From the NCBI GenBank assembly GCA_002633025.1, contig NMRB01001973.1, forward strand, positions 52,948 to 116,947: a stretch of 64,000 nt of DNA, in the 5' to 3' direction. Positions 23,130 through 31,457 of the stretch are shown here, piece after piece. Position 1 is the first letter of the stretch. Each line of letters starts with the position of its first letter. The stretch comes from Notospermus geniculatus. Lineage: Eukaryota > Nemertea > Pilidiophora > Heteronemertea > Lineidae. Position numbers and translations under genes: made by a program. The notes under the pieces are model-generated. The model made no database searches, was not told the DNA's origin, and was given only the letters and a program-made list of their open reading frames with translations.

Positions 23130-23356
23130 GTTAAATAACACTCTTTATGCTGACCCAAAGCTATATTAAATAGTAAACTATGGGTACAAGTTTTATCGCT
23201 ATCATTCTGGTACATGCGATAACTATTTTGTCTTTGACATTTGGTAATGATGTCGGGAAAATGTCCTACGACATTGTCTGGCAACATATTGACTAAATTT
23301 TGTATTGTTGTTAATATGTCAATTTCGTCGTCCGGGAAAATACCACGATTGTCCAT
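23090..23356 (-). CDS. herpesvirus-like block: 88-aa frame, possible N-terminal part of its neighbour
   Basis: The frame starts at ATG 23356, only 6 bp after the stop of the upstream gene (23363). It predicts an acidic helical start (DDEIDILTTIQNLVNML) and a later CYLTWKTLN strand-like segment. It ends in the overlap with the 22368-23129 frame, close to a six-A run, which is a common place for a one-base indel or assembly error. No independent function is recognised. Read together, the two frames would give a protein of roughly 330-340 residues. Confidence 0.4.
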   Translation of the reverse strand: MDNRGIFPDDEIDILTTIQNLVNMLPDNVVGHFPDIITKCQRQNSYRMYQNDSDKTCTHSLLFNIALGQHKECYLTWKTLNTKKSPIY

Positions 23357-23362
23357 TACAAT

Positions 23363-24046
23363 TTAGTATTGAAAAAAGGAGTATATCTTATCAAATATGT
23401 ATTGATTTTCTGAACCATTTAATAATATTTTAATAATGTTGAAGTCGTGTCTACACGCAATAGTATTTCTTAACCCTTTGAAACTCAAAAAGTCTGTCAA
23501 TATCGTTTCAAGGAAATACCAATTGCTTCGTATGTTCAGCTCATATTCAAACTTCAAAATGTCTGTCATCATTAGGTAGAACAGAAAAATACGAATTACA
23601 TGTGCATCTATGCAGTTTTTTGATTGTATAAACTTCAAAATTTTAAATAATTTGTGAACCTCGTTATATTGCATTATCATGGAAATCAACTGGATATTGC
23701 ATTTATCGGCATTGATGGCATAAATGTTAGAATGAGATGAAGTATTACAAAGAAACGTTAATATGTCATCTGAACGTTTTATCAATTCACTTCTTTGTTT
23801 CTTGTCAAAATGTAATATTCTCGATAGATACTCATAATCACAAAAATTGGTAAATGCAATACTTTGGAAATGAGCCAATACATTGTAAAAATAATGATAC
23901 ATCTTTTCTAACAGAATGTAAATCATTTTCGACTCAAAGGCAGATAAATTTTTCCGCATTAGCCTCAACAGGAAATCTTCCACATAATTCAGAAATTTTC
24001 CATCATGATGCGTTATATAACAGTAATTCGTCAAGTATATTTTCAT
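23363..24046 (-). CDS. herpesvirus-like block: 227-aa helical protein, unassigned
   Basis: A single open frame from ATG 24046 encodes a mostly alpha-helical, Leu/Ile/Phe-rich protein without a signal peptide or clear membrane segment. Several Cys and His residues are scattered (NADKCNIQL, ACRHDFN). Size and composition are compatible with small herpesvirus regulatory proteins such as the UL79 family, but that is only a suggestion. Compact tandem spacing with the 88-aa frame downstream argues for a viral origin. No TATA or TATT box is evident upstream, so the 5' end may be truncated by the host sequence that starts near 24060. Confidence 0.45.
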   Translation of the reverse strand: MKIYLTNYCYITHHDGKFLNYVEDFLLRLMRKNLSAFESKMIYILLEKMYHYFYNVLAHFQSIAFTNFCDYEYLSRILHFDKKQRSELIKRSDDILTFLCNTSSHSNIYAINADKCNIQLISMIMQYNEVHKLFKILKFIQSKNCIDAHVIRIFLFYLMMTDILKFEYELNIRSNWYFLETILTDFLSFKGLRNTIACRHDFNIIKILLNGSENQYIFDKIYSFFQY

Positions 24047-24236
24047 TTTCTGAACAACTATTATGGATCAGGTGCTAAAAACAAATGATACCGAAGGTTG
24101 GGTTGAGGACATACATATTGAAATGAGGTTTATCGTTTCCCATGTGGCCGTTTGGAGTGTTCGAATGTACTAAGAAAAAAATATTGAAGGTAGACCACCT
24201 GAAGGTACCAAGCAAATGATGGGGGTGTAGGTCTGA

Positions 24237-24243
24237 TATATTA
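24237..24243 (+). promoter_or_regulatory. TATA-like box of the alkaline nuclease gene
   Basis: TATATTA ends 28 bp before the ATG at 24272. It is the only AT box in the upstream 40 bases and differs from the TATTTAA type seen before other genes here. Confidence 0.35.
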
Positions 24244-24271
24244 CAGTGACCAAGATTGAGGTTAGTTTAGT

Positions 24272-25306
24272 ATGTTTCCACCTGACTTGTCGAGTGGAGA
24301 GATCCAACCTGAAATTTTTAATGAATTGATTATTCAGTCAACATTTTTACAAATGGAATCTCTTCTAAATGTTCGTGCTTCTGAAATGTTGTCATTGATT
24401 GCAATAGTAGAAGAAGTTACAAAATTCAATAAAGACCTTTGGCATTCAATAAGAAATAAGAGGATTACTTCCTCTACAAAATCGAATCGTATCCTAAATG
24501 ACATCACAGAAAATTATAACCGAAATTTTGCCAGCAAAGCGATGAGACACGGTATTATCTATGAATATCTCTGCCATTTATATATAGAGGCTTTATCCGA
24601 AACTAATAATATACATTTCTACAGGCCTGGTTTATTATTACACGCTAAATACCCAATCTTTGCTGCAACACCTGATCTGTTGATATTAAGCAGCGGTAAA
24701 ATCGTGGGTGTGTGCGAGATAAAATGCCCGTATAGATATTTTTTCGATGACCCACTAAAAATTCCTGTGAACGAAAAAGAATTATATCATTTTTTACGTG
24801 AGCAGAAATTCTTGTCTGCCAAAAGTTGCACAAAGAGTTGGTTGTTCGTATCAAAACATAATGAACGAAGTGGGACACGCTCGTCTCTGAAGAATTGTGA
24901 TTGGCGTTATGGTACTTCATTAGCGAATATTTTACCGTACGAGATTGAAAAAAAATGTCGCGTTAAGATATATAACTTTCGTGGAGATACTTCTAGGGAA
25001 CCGAGTGATATTCATGAAATAAATAATGTCAACCTAAATCTGTCGCATGATTATTCGAAACAAATTTTTCATCAGGTATGCGTGCTCAGAAAGATTACAA
25101 CATGTCTCAAATATGCATATCTATACATCATGTTTTGTCATGATAACACGTTCGTCGAATTGGAAGATGGTGGGCTTTTTAAAACACCTGCTATGATCAT
25201 CGAAGTTCGCTTATCACTTGATATCTTTTCTGATCTCGCATTTGAAGAATATGAGAATTTGTATATGTCAAAATACAAAAGACTACTGCAGCAAGAAGTA
25301 GCTTGA
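24272..25306 (+). CDS. UL12/UL98-like: herpesvirus-type alkaline nuclease (PD-(D/E)XK exonuclease)
   Basis: The 344-residue frame has the ordered motifs of lambda-exonuclease/YqaJ-type nucleases, to which herpesvirus alkaline nucleases belong. They are WHSIRNKRITSSTKSNRIL near residues 57-75, MRHGIIYE at 91-98, and the metal-binding core TPDLL (Asp135) followed by GVCEIKCPYRY (Glu149 and Lys151). In known viruses this 5'-3' exonuclease trims replicating DNA before packaging and works with a single-strand-annealing protein. At 344 aa it is shorter than typical vertebrate herpesvirus nucleases, mainly because the N-terminal extension is absent. It faces the 166-aa gene, with only 16 bp between the stops. 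The frame is intact. Confidence 0.8.
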   Translation: MFPPDLSSGEIQPEIFNELIIQSTFLQMESLLNVRASEMLSLIAIVEEVTKFNKDLWHSIRNKRITSSTKSNRILNDITENYNRNFASKAMRHGIIYEYLCHLYIEALSETNNIHFYRPGLLLHAKYPIFAATPDLLILSSGKIVGVCEIKCPYRYFFDDPLKIPVNEKELYHFLREQKFLSAKSCTKSWLFVSKHNERSGTRSSLKNCDWRYGTSLANILPYEIEKKCRVKIYNFRGDTSREPSDIHEINNVNLNLSHDYSKQIFHQVCVLRKITTCLKYAYLYIMFCHDNTFVELEDGGLFKTPAMIIEVRLSLDIFSDLAFEEYENLYMSKYKRLLQQEVA

Positions 25307-25322
25307 ACAACAAAGATGAAGG

Positions 25323-25823
25323 TTAAATTTGGATCTGTTGTAGAAAAGAATAAATTTTTGAAAAACAATTCCTCAGAACATCATCGGAGAAAATATGTTC
25401 CCGTGTGATATCCAGGTCTTTTATTTTCACAAGTCGTACATGATCTATTATGTCATTATTCTCCACAATCTGTGGGTGATGTTTTATTTCTAAATTGTAC
25501 ACCAATTTTTCATCGAATGTGGTAGATGAATATTGGCAATGTTTTCCTTGGTCAGATTGATAGACCAAATCAAAATAATTTGGATATGAATACTGTTTTT
25601 CTAACTGTATTTCCTCATTAGTTTGATTTACAAATATGTACTCAATGATATTTACGCTTTTAGAAAACATGGTTACATGAAAAAAGCTTATTCCTTCACG
25701 GAAGAAAATTATTCCTTTGTAAAAATTGATGTAAAAAACAAAAGTTCCATCTCTTTCAGAAATCATATTAGACTCGATTATCCCATCGGGAACATCTACA
25801 ATTTGAGATTTCGAATACTTCAT
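25323..25823 (-). CDS. herpesvirus-like block: 166-aa protein, unassigned
   Basis: The frame runs from ATG 25823 to 25323, 54 bp downstream of the terminase stop on the same strand. It is Asp/Ile/Tyr/Phe-rich with beta-strand-like segments (TFVFYINFYKGIIFF) and no obvious motif. Both a TATTTAA (25856-25862) and an overlapping TATAAAATA lie at promoter distance. The tight packing between terminase and nuclease and the late-type promoter point to a viral gene. In mammalian herpesviruses short tegument genes lie near the nuclease gene, but I cannot match this one. Confidence 0.5.
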   Translation of the reverse strand: MKYSKSQIVDVPDGIIESNMISERDGTFVFYINFYKGIIFFREGISFFHVTMFSKSVNIIEYIFVNQTNEEIQLEKQYSYPNYFDLVYQSDQGKHCQYSSTTFDEKLVYNLEIKHHPQIVENNDIIDHVRLVKIKDLDITREHIFSDDVLRNCFSKIYSFLQQIQI

Positions 25824-25855
25824 TGTACATCAAAATGCGACTGATATTCTACCAA

Positions 25856-25869
25856 TTAAATATTTTATA
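25856..25869 (-). promoter_or_regulatory. TATTTAA late-type box (plus TATAAAATA) for the 166-aa gene
   Basis: On the minus strand TATTTAA occupies 25862-25856, ending 32 bp before the ATG. TATAAAATA (25869-25861) overlaps it. Both lie in the short gap after the terminase stop codon. Confidence 0.6.
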
Positions 25870-25877
25870 CTTTTTAG

Positions 25878-27089
25878 TTACAACTGAAAACATTTTTTGG
25901 TGGTACTAGTGGTGGTAATATACGTTGGTTTCCAATATTGTGAATAATCGTCGTCATTTATTGTAAAGAGAAGATTGATAGCGCAGATAGTTGAAATTAG
26001 GAGATCATCAGGATTATTTTTGCTTTTAGTTACATAATGATGTGATTTATGATTGACGTCAACACGTTTTAATAGTTTGAATTGATTTATGAAATACCAA
26101 GTGATGTCCACATTCTGGATCGTCCATGAAATTATACTTTTAGCAATTTTTATCTTTTGGTCATTAAATAGAGTGACGAATCTTTCAATGAACAATTTTT
26201 TTTGATTTTGTAACTGATAGCCAATTTCAAAGCAGTTCGTCATTTTATTGAAATGCGTATGCACGTATAAATTTAAACCCGATAGTTTTTGTACGTGATC
26301 ATTTTTAAATTGATTGAAGATCGTTATTGCATAATCAACGCTGATGTTAGACTCAATGGCCAAATATAAGTCTTTAAATACATCTGGTAACAGTTTTACT
26401 ATTGGATAAATAGTGCAAACAATCAAATTTCCGATTAATTGCGGTACATAACCAAGGTCGGCATCCTTTAGAAATTTATGTTCTGCGCCTATTATCAGGG
26501 GGGTATCTGTGAATAGGGTAACACATGTTACACCAATCCCTGAATGTCCACTTGCACTGAAGGCAGGATCAACGTATACTAATAACTGGGGAGTTACTTT
26601 GGAGAAATTTTTGTCAATGTCCATACCACTTTCGGAATTAAAAAACCTTAATGCCTTTTCACTTAAAGGGGTTTCAATTATAAACTTAGGATTATTCGTC
26701 TCAAACGGAGAAGGGGATGAACATCCAGCTATTTCGTGAAGAAACGAATCAGCCACTAATGCATCACACGCAGCTCTATGCGTTGCTCGAATATTTATAT
26801 ACGCAGGTGTTCTACCAATGTTACAAGGGCATGAAACTTTATCATCCTCTTTTAGGATGTCGGAAACATGTTTTTTACATACATAAGATACATTTTGACA
26901 TGAAACACCTTCGATGTTTATCAAGTTATTCAAAACGTTCTCACGATGGGTTGAGGAAGACATCAAAATAACTTTACAACCCCGTTTAATCGCGTAAGCT
27001 AATATCGTCACAAGTGTTGAGTTATTGTTTTGGGCAATAAAATTTGCCTCATCCACAATAGTTAGATGGAATGTTCTCCCTCGGCAGGA
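25878..27089 (-). CDS. UL15/UL89-like: large terminase subunit, exon 2 (ATPase Walker B and nuclease domain)
   Basis: Exon 2 is 404 codons including the stop. The acceptor is a pyrimidine-rich stretch ending TTTTCCAG just before 27089. The first codons read SCRGRTF and lead to the Walker B box IVDEANFI, the signature of herpesvirus terminases. The RNase H-like nuclease follows, with acidic residues at DPAFSASGHSG (Asp about 471 of the spliced protein), AIESN (Glu about 543) and NNPDDLLIS (Asp about 657-658). The terminase cuts concatemeric DNA and drives it into procapsids. Both exons are in phase 0 at the junction. Together they give about 700 residues, a normal length for the family. No stop or frameshift is seen. 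Confidence 0.88.
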   Translation of the reverse strand, partial: SCRGRTFHLTIVDEANFIAQNNNSTLVTILAYAIKRGCKVILMSSSTHRENVLNNLINIEGVSCQNVSYVCKKHVSDILKEDDKVSCPCNIGRTPAYINIRATHRAACDALVADSFLHEIAGCSSPSPFETNNPKFIIETPLSEKALRFFNSESGMDIDKNFSKVTPQLLVYVDPAFSASGHSGIGVTCVTLFTDTPLIIGAEHKFLKDADLGYVPQLIGNLIVCTIYPIVKLLPDVFKDLYLAIESNISVDYAITIFNQFKNDHVQKLSGLNLYVHTHFNKMTNCFEIGYQLQNQKKLFIERFVTLFNDQKIKIAKSIISWTIQNVDITWYFINQFKLLKRVDVNHKSHHYVTKSKNNPDDLLISTICAINLLFTINDDDYSQYWKPTYITTTSTTKKCFQL

Positions 27090-27867
27090 CTGGAAAATAT
27101 AAACAACTAAGAATTAGTGGGCACAGACGTAACCTTGCATTAGCAATGCACATATGCTTGTAAAACCTGTTGGACAAAGGGCCTACGCCTAAACCCATTG
27201 AGAGGGAAACCCAAATTTTTAGCCTGAACATTTTGTAGTATGACTTTTATTAAAGGCATAGACATAAAGTATCAAAGTGAGATTTTCAGATCAGTTAGAG
27301 ATATAGTTAAAGTATGTTCCTCAAGGCTCTCGGGTGTTCCTCAAGGCTTTTTTAGCTCTGTGCGTTATACATTTACTTCAAATCCATCTCCAGCATTTAG
27401 TAAGTTTTTATTCAAAGATCATTGAGGAAGATACTCCTGGTGTTTATTCTACTATGTGGTGTTAAATATTTCATTGAGATGCAAACCAAGGTCCGGGTAT
27501 CAGATGGGAAAGGCCCAGGATCTCTGATTTTTTTCTTCCTGAACGGGGGGGGGGGGGGGGCAGCAGTTGAAGAGATCAATGAGGCATTACCGAGCAATTT
27601 TAAGGGCCAAGATGCCATTATGTCAGAGTGAATGGTTTCACTTGTGCAGGGTGAAGTCAGCCAAGGGGACACAATAGCTTAGGTTCCAAATGACAGGCCA
27701 TTGATTTGTTAACCCCTATAGGCCTATTTGGTGACAAAAAGACAGCACTTTTGAAAGGGCTTTATTGAGGCTAAAAATCAAAAAAAGGGCAACTATGTGT
27801 GTATGTGGGGGGGGGAGGTCTGGTGGTGGCCACTCCCAACAGGAAATCGATTTTTATACTTTTATGA

Positions 27868-28321
27868 ATTAATGCGAGGGTCCGTGGGTTCGAACCTGGT
27901 AGGAAGCGATGTCTTTCACCTTAGAAACCCGTTTCTATTTCATGTTCTTTATGAAATATTCATTAGAAGAAACAGCAGCATTGAACTTTTATTGAAGGCC
28001 TATCACAGATGATCGGGGTTAATGTGTCTGACCCAGACTGACAACCTGCAACCCAATCTGGCTAGCCCAGAATCCGAATGAGGTATACCATGTATACAGC
28101 CTTCTTCGGTGTTTTCGATTTGCTCCACTTGTACAGTAGGTGAAACACCTCTGCATTGGAGATTGCCTGCGACCTGTATATCACTTCAGTTCACTGAGTA
28201 TACAGGTATTTTCAAGTAAAACGACTGCCAGTGCCAGTGCCAGTACCAGTGCCAGTGCCAGTGCCAGTGCCAGTGCCAGTGCCAGTGCCAGTGCCAGTGC
28301 CAGTGCCAGGTTTTGAACCAA
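27868..28321 (+). repeat. SINE-like repeat with TTCGAACC head and (CAGTGC)n tail
   Basis: The head has GTCCGTGGGTTCGAACCTGG, matching an RNA polymerase III B box. The body matches 21424-20704 in reverse. The tail is about 14 CAGTGC units (28226-28311). It lies inside the terminase intron, so it inserted after, or was carried into, the viral block. It shows that the block resides in host chromosomal DNA. Confidence 0.65.
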
Positions 28322-28390
28322 CCCTTTCATTCCCTGTGGTGGTGTGTTCAGTTAATGATAGTTGGTGCACACTGGCAATCCAATCCACTA

Positions 28391-29788
28391 TCAGATTGGA
28401 TGCAAAACACGAATATCGCTAGCATCGTTTTTCTTGTTTCTCAATAATTGCAAATAATTCAACCAGTAGGAAATTTCGTTAAACTTAAGGTCGATAAAAC
28501 CCGATATTGAACAATGTTTTGATATTAGGTAAAATTGATTGGAACAAACAGACACGCTTAAACACATCCAATCCCCCTCGTATTCGAGGTCGTCCTCAAC
28601 GGAATGATTTGCTTCGGATATATGCCTATTAATTCTGCACTGAATGTTGTTTCCAGTTTTTTCAAAAATTTTTGTTTTGTTTTCTGCATCTACCAGACTT
28701 GATAATGAGATTTTTGCATTATCGTCATCACGGGAAGTATTTAGTCGTGTCAAAATTGGTTTCAACGAAAGAAAACATTCTTTAAAATCCAATACACGCC
28801 GAGGATTTTTGAAAGCAATAGAAATAAATAATGTTTCTAAATCTTTCTCCTTTTCAAAAAGACAACTTTTATAGAAAGAAATTAAATCTCTAAGGACTGG
28901 GAAATAGATAAAACACTTTTCATTCACATCTTCAGAAAATAAGCTATGATGTGCGTTCAAACACAGAATCACACAGAAGATGTGTGAATTCAATTCATAT
29001 AATTGAGTTGCAGAAACAACAGCATCGTCACTTTGGGTTAAAGTTACAAATAACCCTTCGTAAAACGACCGTTGATGGTGCGTGTTTTGTGATGATAAGG
29101 TTAGTTTCAAATCCCCCATTTGAAATATGTCGTTGTAATCACCCTGGAATATTGCTAAGATTAGTTGTCTGAGATAAAAATTTTGCAGCTGATTGAAATT
29201 ATATTCAATAGAATGTTCATAAGCAATCAAATATGGCAACTGTTTGATTGTTTGGCTCGTGATACTATCATAACAATGTAGGAATTCTGAATAATGCTTC
29301 TCGTTCACCCATACTAGCGAGAAAGACGGATTTAATTGAATGTGTTGTCTTAAAACTTTTAAGTTTAAGTCGCTAAGAGTAATGTTTTCCTCGTTTTTTT
29401 TAGAAACACTTTCTTCCAAATCCAGTACTTTAGAAATTTCGTCGATGTTGTCATAGTTCTGTTTGCTTGTCCTGATAAGATATTTTCTATCTGATTCTGA
29501 AAATTTGATGATATGAGATAACTGGAGGTGTTCAACAACACCTCGTGAATTTAATTCCAGGATCATTTCGATGTCATCAATTGGTTTCTCTAGTGTGATC
29601 AGCAGGAGACCACATCCAGCCCCCAAATCATAAATCTGACTTCTGCGATATGACGTACATTCTCCCCAAATGACCTGTCGATAATAAACTGGGTTTTGTA
29701 TAATGTCATTGTCAGTAATGAAACATAAGCTGCGATTGATGAATGTGTCGAGGTGGTGTTTAAAATGTTCACTTAGAATAGTCGACAT
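28391..29788 (-). CDS. herpesvirus-like UL93/UL17-type capsid-vertex protein candidate
   Basis: The intact 465-codon frame from ATG 29788 lies in the terminase intron. No short catalytic motif is recognisable. The call rests on position (third after the UL91-like and UL92-like frames in the same direction) and on length, which is close to the gammaherpesvirus ORF32 class and shorter than UL17. UL17/UL93 family proteins form the capsid-vertex complex that stabilises DNA-filled capsids. A TATTTAA box ends 32 bp before the ATG, part of a bidirectional palindrome shared with the gene at 29874. It has many Cys/His (NIQCRINRHISEANH) and a polar Ser/Asp/Glu-rich middle. Confidence 0.55.
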   Translation of the reverse strand: MSTILSEHFKHHLDTFINRSLCFITDNDIIQNPVYYRQVIWGECTSYRRSQIYDLGAGCGLLLITLEKPIDDIEMILELNSRGVVEHLQLSHIIKFSESDRKYLIRTSKQNYDNIDEISKVLDLEESVSKKNEENITLSDLNLKVLRQHIQLNPSFSLVWVNEKHYSEFLHCYDSITSQTIKQLPYLIAYEHSIEYNFNQLQNFYLRQLILAIFQGDYNDIFQMGDLKLTLSSQNTHHQRSFYEGLFVTLTQSDDAVVSATQLYELNSHIFCVILCLNAHHSLFSEDVNEKCFIYFPVLRDLISFYKSCLFEKEKDLETLFISIAFKNPRRVLDFKECFLSLKPILTRLNTSRDDDNAKISLSSLVDAENKTKIFEKTGNNIQCRINRHISEANHSVEDDLEYEGDWMCLSVSVCSNQFYLISKHCSISGFIDLKFNEISYWLNYLQLLRNKKNDASDIRVLHPI

Positions 29789-29818
29789 GAAGAACGATCA
29801 TTTATTGTTCACGTTCCT

Positions 29819-29838
29819 TTTTAAATAATTATTTAAAA
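29819..29838. promoter_or_regulatory. bidirectional TATTTAA palindrome
   Basis: TTAAATAATTATTTAA (29821-29836) is a perfect palindrome, extended by one or two paired bases on each side. It reads TATTTAA on both strands. It sits between two divergent genes, 32 bp from one start codon (29788, minus) and 37 bp from the other (29874, plus). Confidence 0.7.
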
Positions 29839-29873
29839 GAAAACATTCAAAAGGTCCTTCTAAAGTGGACGTT

Positions 29874-30434
29874 ATGGCTGATTTTATAAACGATTTATTA
29901 GCCGACAATACACTACCCGTATCCGTTATTGATTTCAGGATAAAACAGTTTTTCCATCATTTCCCTTCTGAAGTGCAGCAAAATATGAAATTTATGAAAA
30001 GACTCCATTATAAAATGCGCGAACTTGTTTTGAAACGCCATGCGCCAACATGCTATATGAAATATAGCACAAGTGATATTTACATACTTTTGATGATTTT
30101 AATGCAATTAAAACCGAGTTACGTTAAAAGCGACTTCGTAAACAGTTTTCGTCCAATGATTAAAACCATACAAGAATCTAATCCACAGTATATTGAGTTT
30201 TATGAGAAATCATCGGATACTCACACTCCTGAAAATCTAAACCTATTATCGGCTCATGAAATTGTCCGTTCATTGTATAAATTTGGTCCTCATTTTATTA
30301 AAGTACGAACCCCTAATAGTTTATCAGCTGATAAAATTGATTGCTACCACACAAAATGTCAATTCTTTTTCAACCAAATGCTGCCGTTGCTTTCTAAGGA
30401 CTCACATGCCGCTTCAGCTCCGTGCGCAGATTAA
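29874..30434 (+). CDS. herpesvirus-like block: 186-aa protein on the opposite strand of the terminase intron
   Basis: ATG 29874 is preferred over the upstream GTG at 29865. The protein is helical and basic, with LLADNTLPVSVIDFRIKQFF near the start and CYHTKCQFFFNQ near the end. It diverges from the 465-aa gene across a 20-bp palindromic promoter. I do not recognise the family. A short packaging accessory protein would fit size and company, but nothing in the sequence proves it. The frame is intact and followed by host-like noncoding DNA. Confidence 0.5.
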   Translation: MADFINDLLADNTLPVSVIDFRIKQFFHHFPSEVQQNMKFMKRLHYKMRELVLKRHAPTCYMKYSTSDIYILLMILMQLKPSYVKSDFVNSFRPMIKTIQESNPQYIEFYEKSSDTHTPENLNLLSAHEIVRSLYKFGPHFIKVRTPNSLSADKIDCYHTKCQFFFNQMLPLLSKDSHAASAPCAD

Positions 30435-30624
30435 GTGCTAGTCAGGCACGTAAACAAACCGTGAACCTCACCCAGGGGTCAATTCTTGATAACACAGACA
30501 GTTCAACAGGCAGAATCAAGTAAAAAATAGGATTCATGCATACACTGTGGGCGTCTGGTAATCTGAAGTACAATTCAACCCACTTGGCTTGTGACCTGAA
30601 ATAAGGCACTTTACTGCTTCTTCT

Positions 30625-31179
30625 TCATTGCAACATCACTATACTGTCAATATACTTACGTACTTGATTCAACCTTATTGAACACTTACCAATACTCGGA
30701 AAGCGCCTATTATTAAAATAACGATCCCCTCGATGATATTTCGTGAGTAAGGAAATGGAGATGTATGTCAATATTTTTTCGAATGGAACATCAAACAAAT
30801 TTCCTTTGATTTTACTGTATATCGACTGGAATTCGTAGTCAAGTTTTTCAATGGGGATAAAGCAGTCACTGTTACAATATTTCACGAGGTTCTCATAGAG
30901 TTTTTGCCGAAAGTTTTCATAATTGTCCATCATTTCTAATTTATTATCAGTTTGTACGTCTGTTTCTTTCCCTTCAATAGGTGAAAAAAAAGAATCAATA
31001 CGTTGTTTATTTGTCAGGAGACATGTCCCATCTGTACTCATTATGCAAAATCTCATATCACCTATGCAACAATGCACTGTTCCATGACTTAGGCACAGAT
31101 GGAAGGTATTTGTCCATTTCTTTTTCTGAATAAAGTTGTTTGTATAGGGCACAAACGGACATTTTTCACAACAATCCAT
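30625..31179 (-). CDS. UL92-like: UL92-like Cys/His-rich late-gene factor candidate
   Basis: ATG 31179 is the first ATG of a frame open to 30625, giving 184 residues. It starts with a CCEKCPF cluster. Then follows HLCLSHGTVHCCIGDMRFC, and eight residues later a Cys in DGTCLLT. This regular Cys/His spacing ending in a CLLT block resembles the conserved zinc-binding region of the UL92/ORF31 family, a subunit of the late-gene pre-initiation complex of beta/gammaherpesviruses. Its place inside the terminase intron, directly after a 71-aa frame, matches the UL91-UL92 order in those viruses. A TATAAAA box lies 33 bp upstream, unlike the TATTTAA of its neighbours, as expected for an early gene. Confidence 0.6.
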   Translation of the reverse strand: MDCCEKCPFVPYTNNFIQKKKWTNTFHLCLSHGTVHCCIGDMRFCIMSTDGTCLLTNKQRIDSFFSPIEGKETDVQTDNKLEMMDNYENFRQKLYENLVKYCNSDCFIPIEKLDYEFQSIYSKIKGNLFDVPFEKILTYISISLLTKYHRGDRYFNNRRFPSIGKCSIRLNQVRKYIDSIVMLQ

Positions 31180-31207
31180 TTTTGTGTTGTGAGGGTTTTT
31201 TCTTAGG

Positions 31208-31423
31208 TTAACTTTTATAGTATAGTAATTCTTGTTGGACAATTAATTGAATAATTTTATTCAATTCCTCCAACGTTTTCAAAATGCTCATCTCTTGTGG
31301 GTTGTCTCCGAAGCTTAATAACACATTTGCTGTTGTTATGCTAGATAATTCTAAGAAGTCGTCGCTTGAACACTGCAGTGATTTAAAAGTTGTCTCTATA
31401 TGTGAAAGCAATTTATCGCTCAT
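31208..31423 (-). CDS. UL91-like: UL91-like small helical protein candidate
   Basis: ATG 31423 gives 71 residues; the frame is open a little further upstream without another ATG. The product is a short, mostly helical, Leu/Ser-rich protein (MSDKLLSHIETTFKSLQ start). In betaherpesviruses (UL91) and gammaherpesviruses (ORF30), a protein of about this size lies immediately upstream of the UL92/ORF31 gene within the terminase intron and belongs to the late-gene transcription complex. Here it lies 28 bp before the UL92-like start. The identification rests on size and synteny only. A near-match TATTTGA lies 17 bp upstream. Confidence 0.5.
   Translation of the reverse strand: MSDKLLSHIETTFKSLQCSSDDFLELSSITTANVLLSFGDNPQEMSILKTLEELNKIIQLIVQQELLYYKS
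31213..31219 (-). promoter_or_regulatory. TATAAAA box of the UL92-like gene
   Basis: TATAAAA on the minus strand ends 33 bp before ATG 31179 and lies at the 3' end of the UL91-like frame. It is a canonical TATA box, in contrast to the TATTTAA boxes nearby. Confidence 0.5.
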
Positions 31424-31457
31424 AGCTTGTGAAAAGAATTTCAAATAATTTTACATT

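Noticed and set aside
23131-23137. TATTTAA just upstream of ATG 23129
   Set aside because: It abuts the ATG, and no in-frame ATG lies about 30 bp downstream as at the terminase, so I did not count it as a promoter.
23854-24078. Plus-strand frames inside the 227-aa and other viral genes
   Set aside because: They are antisense shadows of longer, better supported minus-strand genes.
28231-28422. Open frame encoding repeated Val-Pro
   Set aside because: It is a translation of the (CAGTGC)n microsatellite tail of a SINE-like repeat, not a gene.
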